From NCBI GenBank assembly GCA_018436725.1, contig JAHDKT010000055.1, forward strand, positions 1-64,000: a DNA stretch of 64,000 nt. Direction: 5' to 3'. This document shows, one piece after another, positions 1 to 9,953 of the stretch. The first letter of the stretch is position 1. Every line of letters starts with the position of its first letter. This stretch comes from Synergistaceae bacterium (lineage in GTDB: Bacteria > Synergistota > Synergistia > Synergistales > Aminobacteriaceae). The position numbers were made by a program, and so were the translations under genes. The notes under the pieces were generated by a model. It saw only the letters and a program-made list of their open reading frames with translations, was not told where the DNA came from and searched no databases.

Positions 1-56
1 AGCTCGTCGGGCTCATAACCCGAAGGTCGCAGGTTCGAATCCTGCCCCCGCAACCA
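1..56 (+). tRNA. Initiator tRNA-fMet (CAT), 5' end outside window
   Basis: The 3' part of a tRNA whose 5' end lies before the window. The anticodon loop carries CAT and its stem closes with three consecutive G-C pairs (GGG/CCC), the hallmark of initiator tRNA. The acceptor 3' strand CCCCGCA is followed by A and an encoded CCA, so position 72 is A, as in bacterial tRNA-fMet. The T-arm is a perfect 5-bp stem. Identity is confident although the gene is partial. Confidence 0.9.
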
Positions 57-60
57 ATTT

Positions 61-137
61 GGCGGTGTAGCTCAGATGGCTAGAGCATGCGGTTCATACC
101 CGCAGTGTCACTGGTTCGATTCCAGTCACCGCCACCA
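61..137 (+). tRNA. tRNA-Met (CAT), elongator
   Basis: A complete cloverleaf: acceptor GGCGGTG/CACCGCC, D-arm, anticodon stem TGCGG/CCGCA around a loop with CAT, T-arm, discriminator A and encoded CCA. It lacks the three-G-C initiator stem and has a normal 1-72 pair. CAT could also belong to the tRNA-Ile that TilS modifies, but the body resembles the elongator Met tRNA of Firmicutes-like genomes. Four bases separate it from the initiator tRNA, so both are probably one transcript. Confidence 0.85.
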
Positions 138-152
138 CAAAGAAAAAGCAAA

Positions 153-176
153 GGCGGAGAATTTCTCCGCCTTTTT
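153..176 (+). terminator. Rho-independent terminator of the tRNA-Met pair
   Basis: A GGCGGAGA/TCTCCGCC stem with a 3-nt loop is followed directly by TTTTT. It lies 15 bases after the tRNA CCA and ahead of the tilS ribosome-binding site. Confidence 0.8.
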
Positions 177-194
177 CCTTTTCAGGAGGTCCTC

Positions 195-1595
195 ATGACT
201 TCAAAGGAGAAGGCGCCTTCACAGAAATCAATTCCGTACTCTCATTCCCTGGAACGTTTGCGTACGTTTTTTTACAAGATCGGAGTGCGTCAAGGGTGGT
301 GGAACACGGATCTTCCCTTGCTCCTCGCAGTTTCGGGCGGAAGCGACTCGATGGCGCTCCTCTGGATGTTTCGTACGTTCTGGAAAGGGCGCATTGTTGT
401 GGCGCATCTCAATCACGGAATCCGAGGCGAATGCGCGGACAAGGATCAAGCATTCGTAAAGGCGATGGCTGCTCGTTTGAACACGCCGATAGTCACCGAG
501 ATTCTCCCTGTACCCAGCCGACTGTTGCAGGGAGAATCTCTCGAAGACGGCGCCCGGCGTATCCGCTACGCCTTTCTTGAACAGACGATGCAAGCGGAAG
601 GAGCTTGGGGAGTCGCTGTTGCGCACACATCAGATGATTCCGCTGAGACTTTTTTATTCAACCTGCTTCGCGGAAGCGGGCCCCGCGGGCTGATCGGAAT
701 ATCGGAGCGGAGAGGTCCTTTCTTTCGCCCCCTTCTTTCTTTCTCCAAGGTATTCCTCAAGGAACTTCTTCAGTACTACGGGATTCCGTGGCGAGAAGAC
801 CTGTCGAACCTCGACAGTCGGTATACACGCAACCGCATCCGAAACCGTCTTCTTCCGCTGCTCCGTCAGGAGTTCAACCCGCAGGTGAAAGAAGCTCTTC
901 TCGGCGTTGCCGAAGAGATGGTCCATCTGCGCGGCAGAGAGGAAAGCGCTCAGGAAGCCCTCATTCCTTTGCTGCGGCGCAAAATCCCCTGCACCGCTTA
1001 TGCATGCTCTCTGGAAACGCTGCGAACTCTCGAGGAAAGCTCCCGTGCGCACTTTTTCCGGGGTGTTGCGGCGCATATCGGGCTGCGAACTCTTTCCCGC
1101 GACAGAACGAGAATATTGTGCAGGCTGGTCGCTGAATCTTCCCGATGGTGTTTTCAGTGGCAGAAAGAGATGTTTCTTTTCTGCAGTTTTCACCTTGTCG
1201 CATGGGTGGACCCTGATATACTAGTCCAGTCTACGAAAAACGCTCCAGCCGTTCACTCCACCTACGGCTCTTCCGGTGATTTCGAGTGGGGGAGTTGGCG
1301 TTTTTCATGGAACAGACAATGTGCAACCGAAAGCATATACGGTACAATGGGAGCAATCTTTCCCGAGAGCGAGAGCCTTGAAATTCTCCCGCTGTCTCTC
1401 TGCGGAAAGATCGACTTGAAGAGGAACGTCCCTGAGTGGGCTTTACCTCTTTTCCCTCTAGTCCGTTCGGATCGTGCGTATTGGATTCCGTACTGGGGCG
1501 GTGGGCGTTCCTGTGGAAAAAAGTCCGGTGCTCTTCGCCTGACGGCAACTGTTCTTGACAGAACCTCACAGAAAGAAAAGGTGACTGATCGATAA
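195..1595 (+). CDS. tilS: tRNA(Ile)-lysidine synthase TilS
   Basis: This enzyme attaches lysine to C34 of the CAU-anticodon tRNA-Ile in an ATP-dependent reaction, so that it reads AUA. The N-terminal N-type ATP pyrophosphatase domain has the PP-loop SGGSDSMAL at about residues 47-55 and the HLNHGIRG motif at about 71-78. The remaining ~200 residues form the substrate-binding part. The length of 466 aa is normal. An in-frame ATG at 87 lies inside the upstream tRNA, so the start is the ATG at 195, which has a CAGGAGGT site seven bases upstream. The stop overlaps the hpt start by one base (TAATG), indicating translational coupling. Confidence 0.93.
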   Translation: MTSKEKAPSQKSIPYSHSLERLRTFFYKIGVRQGWWNTDLPLLLAVSGGSDSMALLWMFRTFWKGRIVVAHLNHGIRGECADKDQAFVKAMAARLNTPIVTEILPVPSRLLQGESLEDGARRIRYAFLEQTMQAEGAWGVAVAHTSDDSAETFLFNLLRGSGPRGLIGISERRGPFFRPLLSFSKVFLKELLQYYGIPWREDLSNLDSRYTRNRIRNRLLPLLRQEFNPQVKEALLGVAEEMVHLRGREESAQEALIPLLRRKIPCTAYACSLETLRTLEESSRAHFFRGVAAHIGLRTLSRDRTRILCRLVAESSRWCFQWQKEMFLFCSFHLVAWVDPDILVQSTKNAPAVHSTYGSSGDFEWGSWRFSWNRQCATESIYGTMGAIFPESESLEILPLSLCGKIDLKRNVPEWALPLFPLVRSDRAYWIPYWGGGRSCGKKSGALRLTATVLDRTSQKEKVTDR

Positions 1596-2128
1596 TGGAG
1601 TATCGGATTGCAGGAATTCTTCTTTCGGAAGAAAGGTTGGCAGAACGAATCCGCGAGATAGGGCAGCAAATAGGACGAGATTATGCGGGGAAGGAACTGG
1701 TCGTCATAGGAATTCTGAAAGGAGCGGTTGTTTTCCTGTCCGATCTGATACGTGCGGTGCCTCCTTCCGTCGATATCTCTCTGGATTTTATGGCCGTTTC
1801 ATCCTACGGCGATTCAACGAAGACCAGCGGAATCGTCAGAATCGTAAAGGATCTCGACGGCAGCATTAAGGACAAGGAGGTCCTAATCGTCGAGGATATC
1901 GTCGATACGGGGCTTACGTTGTCGTATCTTGTGAAGATGATGCAGGAACGGCAGCCGCGGAGCGTCCGCGTCTGCGCTCTGCTCGACAAGGAGGAACGGA
2001 GAAAGGTTCATGTGGACGTCGACTACAGGGGATTTGCCATACCCGACGAATTTGTTGTAGGGTACGGTCTGGATTATGGCGGAAGATGGCGTCATCTGCC
2101 CGCCATTCATACAGTAGCCCAACAATAG
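1595..2128 (+). CDS. hpt: Hypoxanthine phosphoribosyltransferase
   Basis: Purine salvage enzyme that transfers phosphoribose from PRPP to hypoxanthine or guanine. The PRPP-binding loop VEDIVDTGLTL is at residues 99-109. The flexible-loop region SYGDSTKTSG is at about 70-79, and the C-terminal end YGLDYGGRWRHLPAIH is typical of the bacterial HPRT family. The length of 177 aa is standard. It follows tilS with a one-base overlap and precedes ftsH by 39 bases. The tilS-hpt-ftsH order is widespread in bacteria and supports all three calls. Confidence 0.94.
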   Translation: MEYRIAGILLSEERLAERIREIGQQIGRDYAGKELVVIGILKGAVVFLSDLIRAVPPSVDISLDFMAVSSYGDSTKTSGIVRIVKDLDGSIKDKEVLIVEDIVDTGLTLSYLVKMMQERQPRSVRVCALLDKEERRKVHVDVDYRGFAIPDEFVVGYGLDYGGRWRHLPAIHTVAQQ

Positions 2129-2167
2129 AGTACAAAATATCAATTTCAGTCAGGAGGCGGCGACAAT

Positions 2168-4105
2168 TTGGGCCGATTGGTAAAAAATCTTGGTTTGTAC
2201 CTAATTCTCATCGTTCTTGTCGTGAGTCTTGTCAATGTGTTTCTCTCACCGACGCAAGGTCCGCAGCAAGTTCAGGAGATAGGTTACAGTACGTTTCTCT
2301 CCGAAGTCGCGGCTGGAAGAGTCTCAAACATTCTTGTGCGCGAAAATTCCATTAAAGGCAGATTCTCGGATGGTAAGGAGTTTGTATCCTACGTCGTCGG
2401 AATAGGGGATTTGGCGAAAGAGATCGCCCAGAAAGGAGTCGCTGTGGAAGTTGAACCTCCGCAGCGGACGCCATGGTGGGCTAATATGCTCTCCTCGCTC
2501 TTCCCGACGCTCCTCTTGATAGGCGTCTGGATCTTCTTTCTCTACAACATGCAAGGCGGCGGCGGCAAAGTAATGAACTTCGCCAAAAGCAAAGCAAAAC
2601 TCTTTCTCGACAACCGCCCCAAGGTAACATTCAAGGATGTCGCCGGATGCGACGAGTCGAAGGAAGAACTCTCCGAGGTTGTTTACTACCTGCGCGACCC
2701 TTCGCGCTTCACCGCTCTGGGGGCGAAGGTTCCCAGAGGCGTCCTCCTGCTCGGACCTCCGGGAACCGGCAAGACGCTTCTCGCACGTGCGTGTGCCGGA
2801 GAAGCGGACGTGCCGTTTTTCAGCGTGAGCGGCTCGGACTTCGTCGAAATGTTCGTTGGCGTAGGTGCGGCCCGTGTCCGCGACCTCTTCGAACAGGCCA
2901 GAAAATACCAGCCTTGCATCATTTTCATCGATGAAATGGACGCGGTTGGACGCCACAGGGGGGCTGGACTCGGCGGGGGCCACGACGAACGTGAGCAGAC
3001 GCTCAACCAGCTCCTGGTGGAGCTGGATGGATTCGACGAAACAACCGGCATCATCCTCGTCGCGGCCACCAACAGACCCGACATTCTCGACCCCGCGCTG
3101 CTTCGGCCGGGGAGATTCGACAGGCATATCGTCGTCGACAGACCCGACGTCAAGGGGCGCGAGGCCATCCTCGACGTGCACGTACGAGAAAAGAAGCTTG
3201 CGGGCGATGTCGATCTCGCAGTGCTGGCACGGCGAACTCCGGGATTCGTAGGCGCCGACCTTGCGAACCTCGTCAATGAAGCGGCGCTTCTGGCCGCGCG
3301 AACCGGAGAAAAAGAAATCAGAATGAAGGACTTCGAAGAAGGAATCGACCGCGTAATAGCAGGACCGGAGCGGAAGAGCAGGCTTGTCAGCGACAAGGAG
3401 AAGCTCATCATCGCCTATCACGAGACAGGACATGCGCTTGTTGCGAAACGCATCCCTTCGTGCGACCCGGTGCATAAGATCTCCATCATCCCCCGCGGCC
3501 ACATGGCCCTTGGGTATACGCTCCAACTTCCGGAGGAAGACCGTTTCCTGATGTCGAAAAACGATCTTCTGGACAAAATCTGCGTACTCTTCGGGGGGCG
3601 TGTCGCCGAAGAACTTCAGTTCGGAGATGTAACCACCGGGGCCAGCAACGACCTTGAACGGGCGACGCAGATTGCCCGCCAGATGGTCACCGAGTTCGGT
3701 ATGAGTGAAAGACTCGGTCTTGTAAAACTGGGGCACAAGCACAACGAAGTGTTCCTCGGCAGAGATATAGGGGAGGACCGGAACTACAGCGACGCCATCG
3801 CGTACGCAATCGACCAGGAGGTCAAAGCCATCATCGACTCCTGCTACGAGAAGGTGCGGTCCATCCTTGTCGAAAACTCGGACGAAATGGAGAAAATCGC
3901 GAAAACGCTTCTCGAAAAAGAAATCATCGAGGGGAAAGAACTCGATGCGCTTCTTGGCGTGGAAACTCCTGAGGAAGAAGAAACCGCACGAACGAACACG
4001 ACAGAGACGTCCGCCCCGACGAAAAACACCGAAGACGCTCTTTCAGCCGTCTCCGAACACACAGGGGGGAATACCGCCGAAGCGGAGAACAACGCGGCGG
4101 TGTAA
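2168..4105 (+). CDS. ftsH: ATP-dependent zinc metalloprotease FtsH
   Basis: Membrane-anchored AAA+ protease that degrades misfolded membrane proteins and some regulators. It has two transmembrane segments (about residues 9-27 and 112-127) flanking a periplasmic domain. The AAA module has Walker A GPPGTGKT at 196-203 and Walker [10 protein letters not shown] at 251-259, with the second region of homology [19 protein letters not shown] at 300-318. The zinc site is HETGH at 418-422. The last ~40 residues are Glu/Thr-rich and low-complexity. The start is a TTG with AGGAGGCGG upstream. Length of 645 aa is normal. Confidence 0.96.
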   Translation: MGRLVKNLGLYLILIVLVVSLVNVFLSPTQGPQQVQEIGYSTFLSEVAAGRVSNILVRENSIKGRFSDGKEFVSYVVGIGDLAKEIAQKGVAVEVEPPQRTPWWANMLSSLFPTLLLIGVWIFFLYNMQGGGGKVMNFAKSKAKLFLDNRPKVTFKDVAGCDESKEELSEVVYYLRDPSRFTALGAKVPRGVLLLGPPGTGKTLLARACAGEADVPFFSVSGSDFVEMFVGVGAARVRDLFEQARKYQPCIIFIDEMDAVGRHRGAGLGGGHDEREQTLNQLLVELDGFDETTGIILVAATNRPDILDPALLRPGRFDRHIVVDRPDVKGREAILDVHVREKKLAGDVDLAVLARRTPGFVGADLANLVNEAALLAARTGEKEIRMKDFEEGIDRVIAGPERKSRLVSDKEKLIIAYHETGHALVAKRIPSCDPVHKISIIPRGHMALGYTLQLPEEDRFLMSKNDLLDKICVLFGGRVAEELQFGDVTTGASNDLERATQIARQMVTEFGMSERLGLVKLGHKHNEVFLGRDIGEDRNYSDAIAYAIDQEVKAIIDSCYEKVRSILVENSDEMEKIAKTLLEKEIIEGKELDALLGVETPEEEETARTNTTETSAPTKNTEDALSAVSEHTGGNTAEAENNAAV

Positions 4106-4142
4106 AGTATCGTATCGTATTGAACGCACTGCAGGTACTAGA

Positions 4143-4187
4143 GGATCCGGGAGTTTGCAATTCTCCCCGGATCCCTCTTTTCTTTTT
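4143..4187 (+). terminator. Terminator between ftsH and uvrB
   Basis: A GGATCCGG/CCGGATCC stem, extended by one further G-C pair, is followed by the T-rich run CTCTTTTCTTTTT. It lies between the ftsH stop and the uvrB ribosome-binding site, separating the two units. Confidence 0.75.
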
Positions 4188-4205
4188 CACCGGGGGTGAT
4201 TTTTG

Positions 4206-6239
4206 ATGTTCGTAGAGAAAAAATTCGAGATTCACTCCGATTGGGGGCCTTCGGGCGACCAGCCTCACGCTATTGAAGCGCTTGTCGACGGACTGTCCGA
4301 AGAACTCAGGTACCAGACCCTTATGGGAGTTACCGGAAGCGGAAAGACGTTCACCATCGCGAACGTCATTGCCGCAACACAGCGACCTGTTCTCGTGCTC
4401 GCTCACAACAAAACCCTCGCCGCGCAACTCTACAGCGAGTTCAAGGCGTTCTTCCCCCGGAACGCCGTCCACTATTTTGTGAGCTACTACGACTACTATC
4501 AGCCTGAGGCGTATGTCCCATCCACCGACACGTACATAGAAAAGGACGCCTCGGTGAACGAGAGAATAGAACGTCTCCGGCTCGCCGCAACCAAGGCGCT
4601 GATAGAACGCAGGGACGTTATCGTAGTCGCCAGCGTCTCCTGTATTTACGGCCTCGGCTTGAAAGAGGCGTACGAAAGCGTCATCTTTCCCTTTGCTGTC
4701 GGAGAGCAGTGGGATCGTCGTGCTTTCCTCGAAAAACTCCTGGAAAACTATTACGACAGAAACGATCTCGTCCTCGAACAGGGCAAGTTCCGGGCCAGGG
4801 GAGATATCGTCGAGATCTTCCCTGCGTACGGAGAGAAAGCGCTCCGAATAGCTTTTTTCGATGAAGAGATAGAGCGTATCGACGAGTTCGACCCCGTCTC
4901 CGGCAAGTTGATCGAGAACCTCGAACGGGCGTCTATCTTCCCCGCGCAGCATTACGTCACCGACAGAGACGCTATAGACAACGCCGTCGGCCCGATACAG
5001 GAAGAAATGGAACACCAGGCGGCGGAATTTGAAAAACAGGGAAAATTTCTGGAGGCCCAGCGGATACGAATGCGCACGCTCTACGACCTTGAAATGCTTA
5101 GGGAGACGGGATACTGCTCCGGGATCGAAAATTACTCCAGGTATCTTGACGGTAGAAATCCAGGAGACCCTCCCGGGACGATGATCGACTTCTTCCCAGA
5201 GGACTTTCTTATGATAGTCGACGAGTCGCACATCACACTGCCCCAGGTTCGAGGGATGTTCAACGGCGACAGAGCCAGGAAGCTCACCCTCGTCGAGAAC
5301 GGTTTTCGTCTTCCGTCCTGTCTGGACAACCGCCCGCTCGAATGGAAAGAGTTTGAACGCCACATCAGGCAAGCGATATTCGTCACCGCCACTCCTGGAG
5401 ATTACGAGATGGACGTCTCCGGGAAAGTAGTGGAGCAAGTTATTCGCCCCACGGGCGTCGTGGACCCGGAAGTGGAGATTCTCCCCGCAAAGGGACAGGT
5501 CGACGATCTTATTTCGCGGCTCAGGGAAATAGCGAGCAATGGACAGCGAGCCATCGTCACCACCCTCACGAAGAAATCCTCCGAGGATCTCGCCGAATAT
5601 CTGGCCGAACTCCGCTTGAAGGTCAAATATATCCATTCGGAACTGAACGCTTTCGAACGCGCGGAACTTATTCGCGATCTTCGCAACGGCGATATCTCCG
5701 TCCTGGTGGGTATCAACCTTCTAAGAGAAGGCATGGACCTTCCGGAGGTCGCTCTCGTCGCCATACTCGATGCGGACAGAGAAGGGTTTCTCCGCTCCCA
5801 CCGCTCCCTCATCCAGATGATGGGAAGAGCGGCGAGAAACATCTGCGGCAAGGTCATCCTCTACGCTGACGTGATCACCGAGAGCATAAGGAAGTCGGTC
5901 GACGAAACAGTACGAAGACGAAGTCTTCAGATCAAGTATAATCAGGAGCACGGCATTACGCCGATCTCGATACAAAAAGAGATCGTACACCTCTTGCCCG
6001 AGGAACTACTGGACAGCCCCGCGCAGGGGAAAGGACGCCCTCGCTCGGAAACGTTCACGGAACTCTCCGTGCCCGAAATGGAAAAATTGATGTGGCAGGC
6101 CGTTGAACGGCTTGATTTCGAGAAAGCGGCCCGTATCCGGGACGCTCTTGCATCGCTTGAAGGGAATGAATGGAACCGTGTCGCAATGGATACACATAAA
6201 AGGAGCGCGAGAACACAATCTAAAAAACATCGACGTTGA
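4206..6239 (+). CDS. uvrB: Excinuclease ABC subunit B
   Basis: The DNA-damage verification helicase of nucleotide excision repair, loaded by UvrA. Walker A GVTGSGKT is at residues 41-48, and the beta-hairpin region YYDYYQPEAYVP that grips damaged DNA is at about 94-105. Helicase motifs continue through the middle (DESH, TATPGDYE, REGMDLPEVALVAILDAD, QMMGRAARN). A UVR domain that binds UvrC occupies the last ~45 residues. The ATG at 4206 is preferred over the adjacent TTG at 4203. Length of about 677 aa is normal. The 3' end overlaps the uvrA start. Confidence 0.96.
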   Translation: MFVEKKFEIHSDWGPSGDQPHAIEALVDGLSEELRYQTLMGVTGSGKTFTIANVIAATQRPVLVLAHNKTLAAQLYSEFKAFFPRNAVHYFVSYYDYYQPEAYVPSTDTYIEKDASVNERIERLRLAATKALIERRDVIVVASVSCIYGLGLKEAYESVIFPFAVGEQWDRRAFLEKLLENYYDRNDLVLEQGKFRARGDIVEIFPAYGEKALRIAFFDEEIERIDEFDPVSGKLIENLERASIFPAQHYVTDRDAIDNAVGPIQEEMEHQAAEFEKQGKFLEAQRIRMRTLYDLEMLRETGYCSGIENYSRYLDGRNPGDPPGTMIDFFPEDFLMIVDESHITLPQVRGMFNGDRARKLTLVENGFRLPSCLDNRPLEWKEFERHIRQAIFVTATPGDYEMDVSGKVVEQVIRPTGVVDPEVEILPAKGQVDDLISRLREIASNGQRAIVTTLTKKSSEDLAEYLAELRLKVKYIHSELNAFERAELIRDLRNGDISVLVGINLLREGMDLPEVALVAILDADREGFLRSHRSLIQMMGRAARNICGKVILYADVITESIRKSVDETVRRRSLQIKYNQEHGITPISIQKEIVHLLPEELLDSPAQGKGRPRSETFTELSVPEMEKLMWQAVERLDFEKAARIRDALASLEGNEWNRVAMDTHKRSARTQSKKHRR

Positions 6240-9123
6240 TATTCCCCGTGAACGCTTGGTCGTCATTACCGGACCTTCAGGCTCGGGAAAATCATCGCTC
6301 GCATTCGATACGCTCTATGCGGAAGGACAGCGGCGTTATGTCGAATCCCTTTCCGCATATGCGCGGCAATTTCTGGGTGTACAGAAAAAACCGGACGTCG
6401 ACGATATATCCGGACTTTCTCCAGCCATATCCATTGAACAGAAGGGAACGTCGCACAATCCTCGCTCGATTGTCGGCACGGTCACGGAGGTTTACGATTA
6501 TCTCCGACTTCTCTTCGGCAGAGTAGGGACGCCGTATTGCCCTTCTTGCGGCAAGCCGGTACTTCGGCATACGCTCGATGAAATCATCGAATACATCTTC
6601 CAGGACTTTCCCGACAAACGACTCGAAATTCTCGCCCCGCTCGTCCGGGACAAGAAGGGGGAGTTCCGCAATCTCTTTGCGCAGACCAGGGAAAAAGGAT
6701 TCCTTCGAGTCAGGGTCGACGGCGCAGTCCTCTGGTTGGAGGAAGAAATTCAGCTCGACAAGAACAAGCGCCACTCGATCGAGGCCGTAGTCGACCGTCT
6801 CCGTATTCTCGAGGATCGTCGCTCGCGAATCGCTGAAGCGATTGAAACAGCCTTTTCGCTCAGCGGGGGGTACGTTCTTCTGGTCGATGAAGAAGGGAAT
6901 GAGAAGGTCCTCACCGAGAAATTCGCATGCGCCGACTGCGAAGTCAGCATGCCTGAGATCGAACCAAGGCTTTTCTCATTCAACACGCCGTACGGAGCAT
7001 GCCCCGACTGCTCGGGGCTGGGAAGTCATCAGTACTTCGCAGAGGAGTTGGCTGTAGACCCGAACAGAACCATAGCCGACGGCGCGCTCCTTCCGTGGAA
7101 AAAAAAGCACTACATGCTGACCAAGCTTGAAAAGTTCGCGCGTGCTAAAGGCTGGGATCTTGCAGCGCCGTACAAAGAGCTGTCGGAAGATGTCCGCTCG
7201 TTTATACTCCTCGGCGCGAACGAACGTATACCCTTGACGTTCAGAGAGAACGGCGAGGAAAAAAGCTACATGGGACGTTATGAGGGACTCCTCCCGTGGC
7301 TTGAGTCACGGTGGAAAGAAACGGAATCCGAAGGAGTAATCGAAGAGTTGGAAACATACCGTGCAGACGATCTCTGCCAGTCGTGCAAGGGCCTCCGTCT
7401 CCGTACCGAGGCGCTGAACGTGCGCATCGGAGGCTTTGGAATCGGCGAGCTTATTTCGATGCCGGTCGATTCTCTTCGCGGCGTTATGGAAAACCTTTCT
7501 TTATCAACATCGGAAGTGCATGTTGTTCATCAGGTATTGCTCGAAATACAAAAGAGGCTCGACTTTCTCTCCGACGTCGGCGTAGGATATCTCTCCCTGC
7601 TGCGCCGCGCGGATACTCTGAGCGGCGGAGAAAGCCAGAGGATCCGTTTGGCCACTCAAATCGGTTCAAAACTGAGCGGCGTCCTTTACGTTCTCGATGA
7701 ACCGACCATAGGACTTCACTCCAGGGATACGGAAAAGCTCGTCCGGACGCTTGAGTCGATTCGGGATCTCGGGAATACGGTCGTCGTGGTCGAACACGAC
7801 AGGGAGACCATGATGGCGGCCGACTCCATCATCGAAATGGGGCCTGCTGCGGGGGAAGGCGGCGGGAAAATCGTCTTCTCGGGCAGCTATGAAGAAGCCC
7901 TGCGATCGCCTTACCTTACAGGTCCCTACCTTCGGGGAGAGCGCAACGCCGTTTCGTGCGAAAAGCGGCGGAAACCCAAAGGGTGGCTGAAGGTGCAGGG
8001 AGCTTGCCATAACAATTTAAAATCGTTGAACGCATCGTTTCCTACGGGAGTGTTCGTCTCCGTGACCGGTGTTTCCGGATCAGGGAAGAGCAGTCTGGTC
8101 CACGATGTTCTTTACAAGGGCCTCAGACGCCTTTTGGACCGTGATTTTAGAGAAAGGGCTGGAGACCACGCCGCGATCGAGGGGGGTGAGCAGTTCAGAA
8201 ACGTCATACTCGTCGATCAAAGCCCGATCGGACGTACGCCCCGGTCAAACCCCGCAACCTATACCGGGCTCTTCACATTGATACGAGAACTCTTCTCCGA
8301 ACTGCCCGAATCACGTCTGCGAGGTTTCGCTCCTGGAAGATTCAGTTTCAACGTGAAGGGAGGACGATGCGAAGCCTGCGGCGGAGGCGGCGTCACCAGG
8401 GTTTCGATGCTCTTCCTCCCCGATGTGTACGTTCCGTGTGAAGTCTGCGGCGGAAAGCGGTATAATCACGAGACGCTCGAAGTCAGATTCAAAGGGAAAT
8501 CCATCGCCGATGTTCTCGAAATGACTGTCGACGAGGCACTCGCTTTTTTTAGGGACATTCCGAGGATAGCTTCCAAGCTTGAACTCATCGCAGAGGCTGG
8601 GCTCGGTTATATTCGATTAGGACAGTCCGCGCTCACTCTCAGCGGAGGAGAAGCCCAAAGGGTCAAACTTTCCAAGGAACTGAGCAAACGCTTCAGCGGG
8701 CCGACGCTTTATCTTCTCGACGAGCCCACAACAGGCCTTTTCTACACCGACGTGGAAAAGCTGCTGCACATCATCAGCAAAATCGTGGATAACGGGAACA
8801 CGGTTATCCTCATAGAACACAACCTGGATGTACTTCTCTCCTCCGACTATATCGTCGACCTCGGGCCTGAGGGAGGAAACGGGGGAGGAAGGCTTGTTGC
8901 GGCCGGAACACCGGAGGAGTTGATGAGAGCAGGGGAAGGATACACCGCAACTTTCCTCCAAACATATGCGGAACAGATCGCCGAAAGGATGAATACCAAT
9001 GGAAAAAAGAATGGAAAGATTTCCGGAAAAAAGAGTTCGAAGCGCCTCGAAGAGCGGACCGAGACAGGAGTACCGCAAACCGGCGCAACCAAGAGAGGCT
9101 CGCGACGAAGAGAAGCGAAGTGA
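6166..9123 (+). CDS. uvrA: Excinuclease ABC subunit A
   Basis: The damage-recognition ATPase of nucleotide excision repair. The first ABC half has TGPSGSGKSS and an LSGGESQRIRLA signature. The second half has TGVSGSGKSS, LSGGEAQRVKLS and YLLDEPTTGL. Zinc modules are visible as CPSC, CADC...CPDC and CEACGGGG...CEVCGGKRYN. About 985 aa. The reading frame extends upstream inside uvrB, but homology begins at SQWIHIKGAREHNLKNI, so the ATG at 6166 (or a GTG at 6178) is the likely start. It overlaps uvrB by about 70 bp and the following gene by 125 bp. Confidence 0.96.
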   Translation: MNGTVSQWIHIKGAREHNLKNIDVDIPRERLVVITGPSGSGKSSLAFDTLYAEGQRRYVESLSAYARQFLGVQKKPDVDDISGLSPAISIEQKGTSHNPRSIVGTVTEVYDYLRLLFGRVGTPYCPSCGKPVLRHTLDEIIEYIFQDFPDKRLEILAPLVRDKKGEFRNLFAQTREKGFLRVRVDGAVLWLEEEIQLDKNKRHSIEAVVDRLRILEDRRSRIAEAIETAFSLSGGYVLLVDEEGNEKVLTEKFACADCEVSMPEIEPRLFSFNTPYGACPDCSGLGSHQYFAEELAVDPNRTIADGALLPWKKKHYMLTKLEKFARAKGWDLAAPYKELSEDVRSFILLGANERIPLTFRENGEEKSYMGRYEGLLPWLESRWKETESEGVIEELETYRADDLCQSCKGLRLRTEALNVRIGGFGIGELISMPVDSLRGVMENLSLSTSEVHVVHQVLLEIQKRLDFLSDVGVGYLSLLRRADTLSGGESQRIRLATQIGSKLSGVLYVLDEPTIGLHSRDTEKLVRTLESIRDLGNTVVVVEHDRETMMAADSIIEMGPAAGEGGGKIVFSGSYEEALRSPYLTGPYLRGERNAVSCEKRRKPKGWLKVQGACHNNLKSLNASFPTGVFVSVTGVSGSGKSSLVHDVLYKGLRRLLDRDFRERAGDHAAIEGGEQFRNVILVDQSPIGRTPRSNPATYTGLFTLIRELFSELPESRLRGFAPGRFSFNVKGGRCEACGGGGVTRVSMLFLPDVYVPCEVCGGKRYNHETLEVRFKGKSIADVLEMTVDEALAFFRDIPRIASKLELIAEAGLGYIRLGQSALTLSGGEAQRVKLSKELSKRFSGPTLYLLDEPTTGLFYTDVEKLLHIISKIVDNGNTVILIEHNLDVLLSSDYIVDLGPEGGNGGGRLVAAGTPEELMRAGEGYTATFLQTYAEQIAERMNTNGKKNGKISGKKSSKRLEERTETGVPQTGATKRGSRRREAK

Positions 9124-9862
9124 GGACATTCACTGGGGGAGACAAATTGTTCTCCAGCTTCTGAAAGAATCGCCCGACAGAGTCCAGAAGGTGTATCTCG
9201 GAAAGAACGTGAGCGATCGTTTCTCTCTTCAGATAGGGGCGCTCGCGGAGAAGGGAAAGGTTGTTGTTCAGCGCATCACCCCCGAGGTCCTCACCGAAAT
9301 GTGCGGCACTTCGAATCATCAGGGAGTGGCGTGCAGAAGCGGAGATGTCCCGATGCGCGACCTGCAGGACATACTCCCCGGACTCGCGGAGAAAAATGGA
9401 CCGATCCTTCTCGTCCTGCTCGACCACGTTCAGGATCCTCACAATTTGGGAGCAGTCGTCCGTACTGCGGAAGCATGCGGAGCGCTGGCGGTCATATTCC
9501 CTAAGAGGCGTGCGGCGCTTCCCGGGGGGACCGTCGTCAAGGTAAGCGCGGGAGCCGCGTTGAGGGTTCCCATGGTGGCCATCAACAACGTAACACAGAC
9601 CGTGAAGGAACTCCAGCAGAACGGTTTTTGGACAATAGGACTGGACAACAAAAGCGGCCGTTCTCTCTGGTCGGAATCAATGCCAGAAAAAACACTGTTG
9701 GTTGTCGGCTCTGAAGGGGAGGGCTTGTCCCGTCTGGTAGCGGAGACGTGCGATGAAATCGTTAGGATTCCGGTATCCGGTTCGACAGGCTCGCTCAACG
9801 CAAGCGTCGCCTGCGGCGTGGGCATGTTTGAATGGGCCCGGAAATGGGGCGTCCAGTCCTAA
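8999..9862 (+). CDS. rlmB: 23S rRNA 2'-O-methyltransferase, RlmB/TrmH family
   Basis: SpoU-class SAM-dependent RNA 2'-O-ribose methyltransferase, expected to modify G2251 of 23S rRNA. After a basic, disordered N-terminal ~42 residues comes the substrate-binding domain (about 43-120). The trefoil-knot catalytic domain has LDHVQDPHNLGAVVRTAEA at 141-159, VVGSEGEGLSR at 235-245 and GSLNASVACG at 264-273. The first ~125 bp lie inside the 3' end of uvrA in another frame, so translation is probably coupled. TrmH-family members with other rRNA or tRNA targets look alike, so the exact site is inferred. Confidence 0.88.
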   Translation: MEKRMERFPEKRVRSASKSGPRQEYRKPAQPREARDEEKRSEDIHWGRQIVLQLLKESPDRVQKVYLGKNVSDRFSLQIGALAEKGKVVVQRITPEVLTEMCGTSNHQGVACRSGDVPMRDLQDILPGLAEKNGPILLVLLDHVQDPHNLGAVVRTAEACGALAVIFPKRRAALPGGTVVKVSAGAALRVPMVAINNVTQTVKELQQNGFWTIGLDNKSGRSLWSESMPEKTLLVVGSEGEGLSRLVAETCDEIVRIPVSGSTGSLNASVACGVGMFEWARKWGVQS

Positions 9863-9878
9863 CTCGGGGTATAACGAA

Positions 9879-9920
9879 GAAGCCCCGGGCCGAGGGATTC
9901 TTTTCCGGGCCGGGGGCTTC
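9879..9920. terminator. Bidirectional terminator between convergent rlmB and dctP
   Basis: GAAGCCCC at 9879-9886 pairs with GGGGCTTC at 9913-9920, with further partial G/C pairing inside the loop. It lies between two converging genes and can serve both. Neither side has a long T-run, which limits confidence. Confidence 0.5.
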
Positions 9921-9953
9921 ATTCAAAATGACTTCATGTATTTCAGGGAAACG

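Noticed and set aside
87-194. N-terminal extension of TilS from an ATG at 87
   Set aside because: The extension lies in the elongator tRNA-Met gene and its terminator. The ATG at 195 has a strong ribosome-binding site and fits family length.
3924-5636. A 570-codon frame antisense to ftsH and uvrB
   Set aside because: It is fully covered by two certain genes on the other strand, and the product has no recognisable domain.
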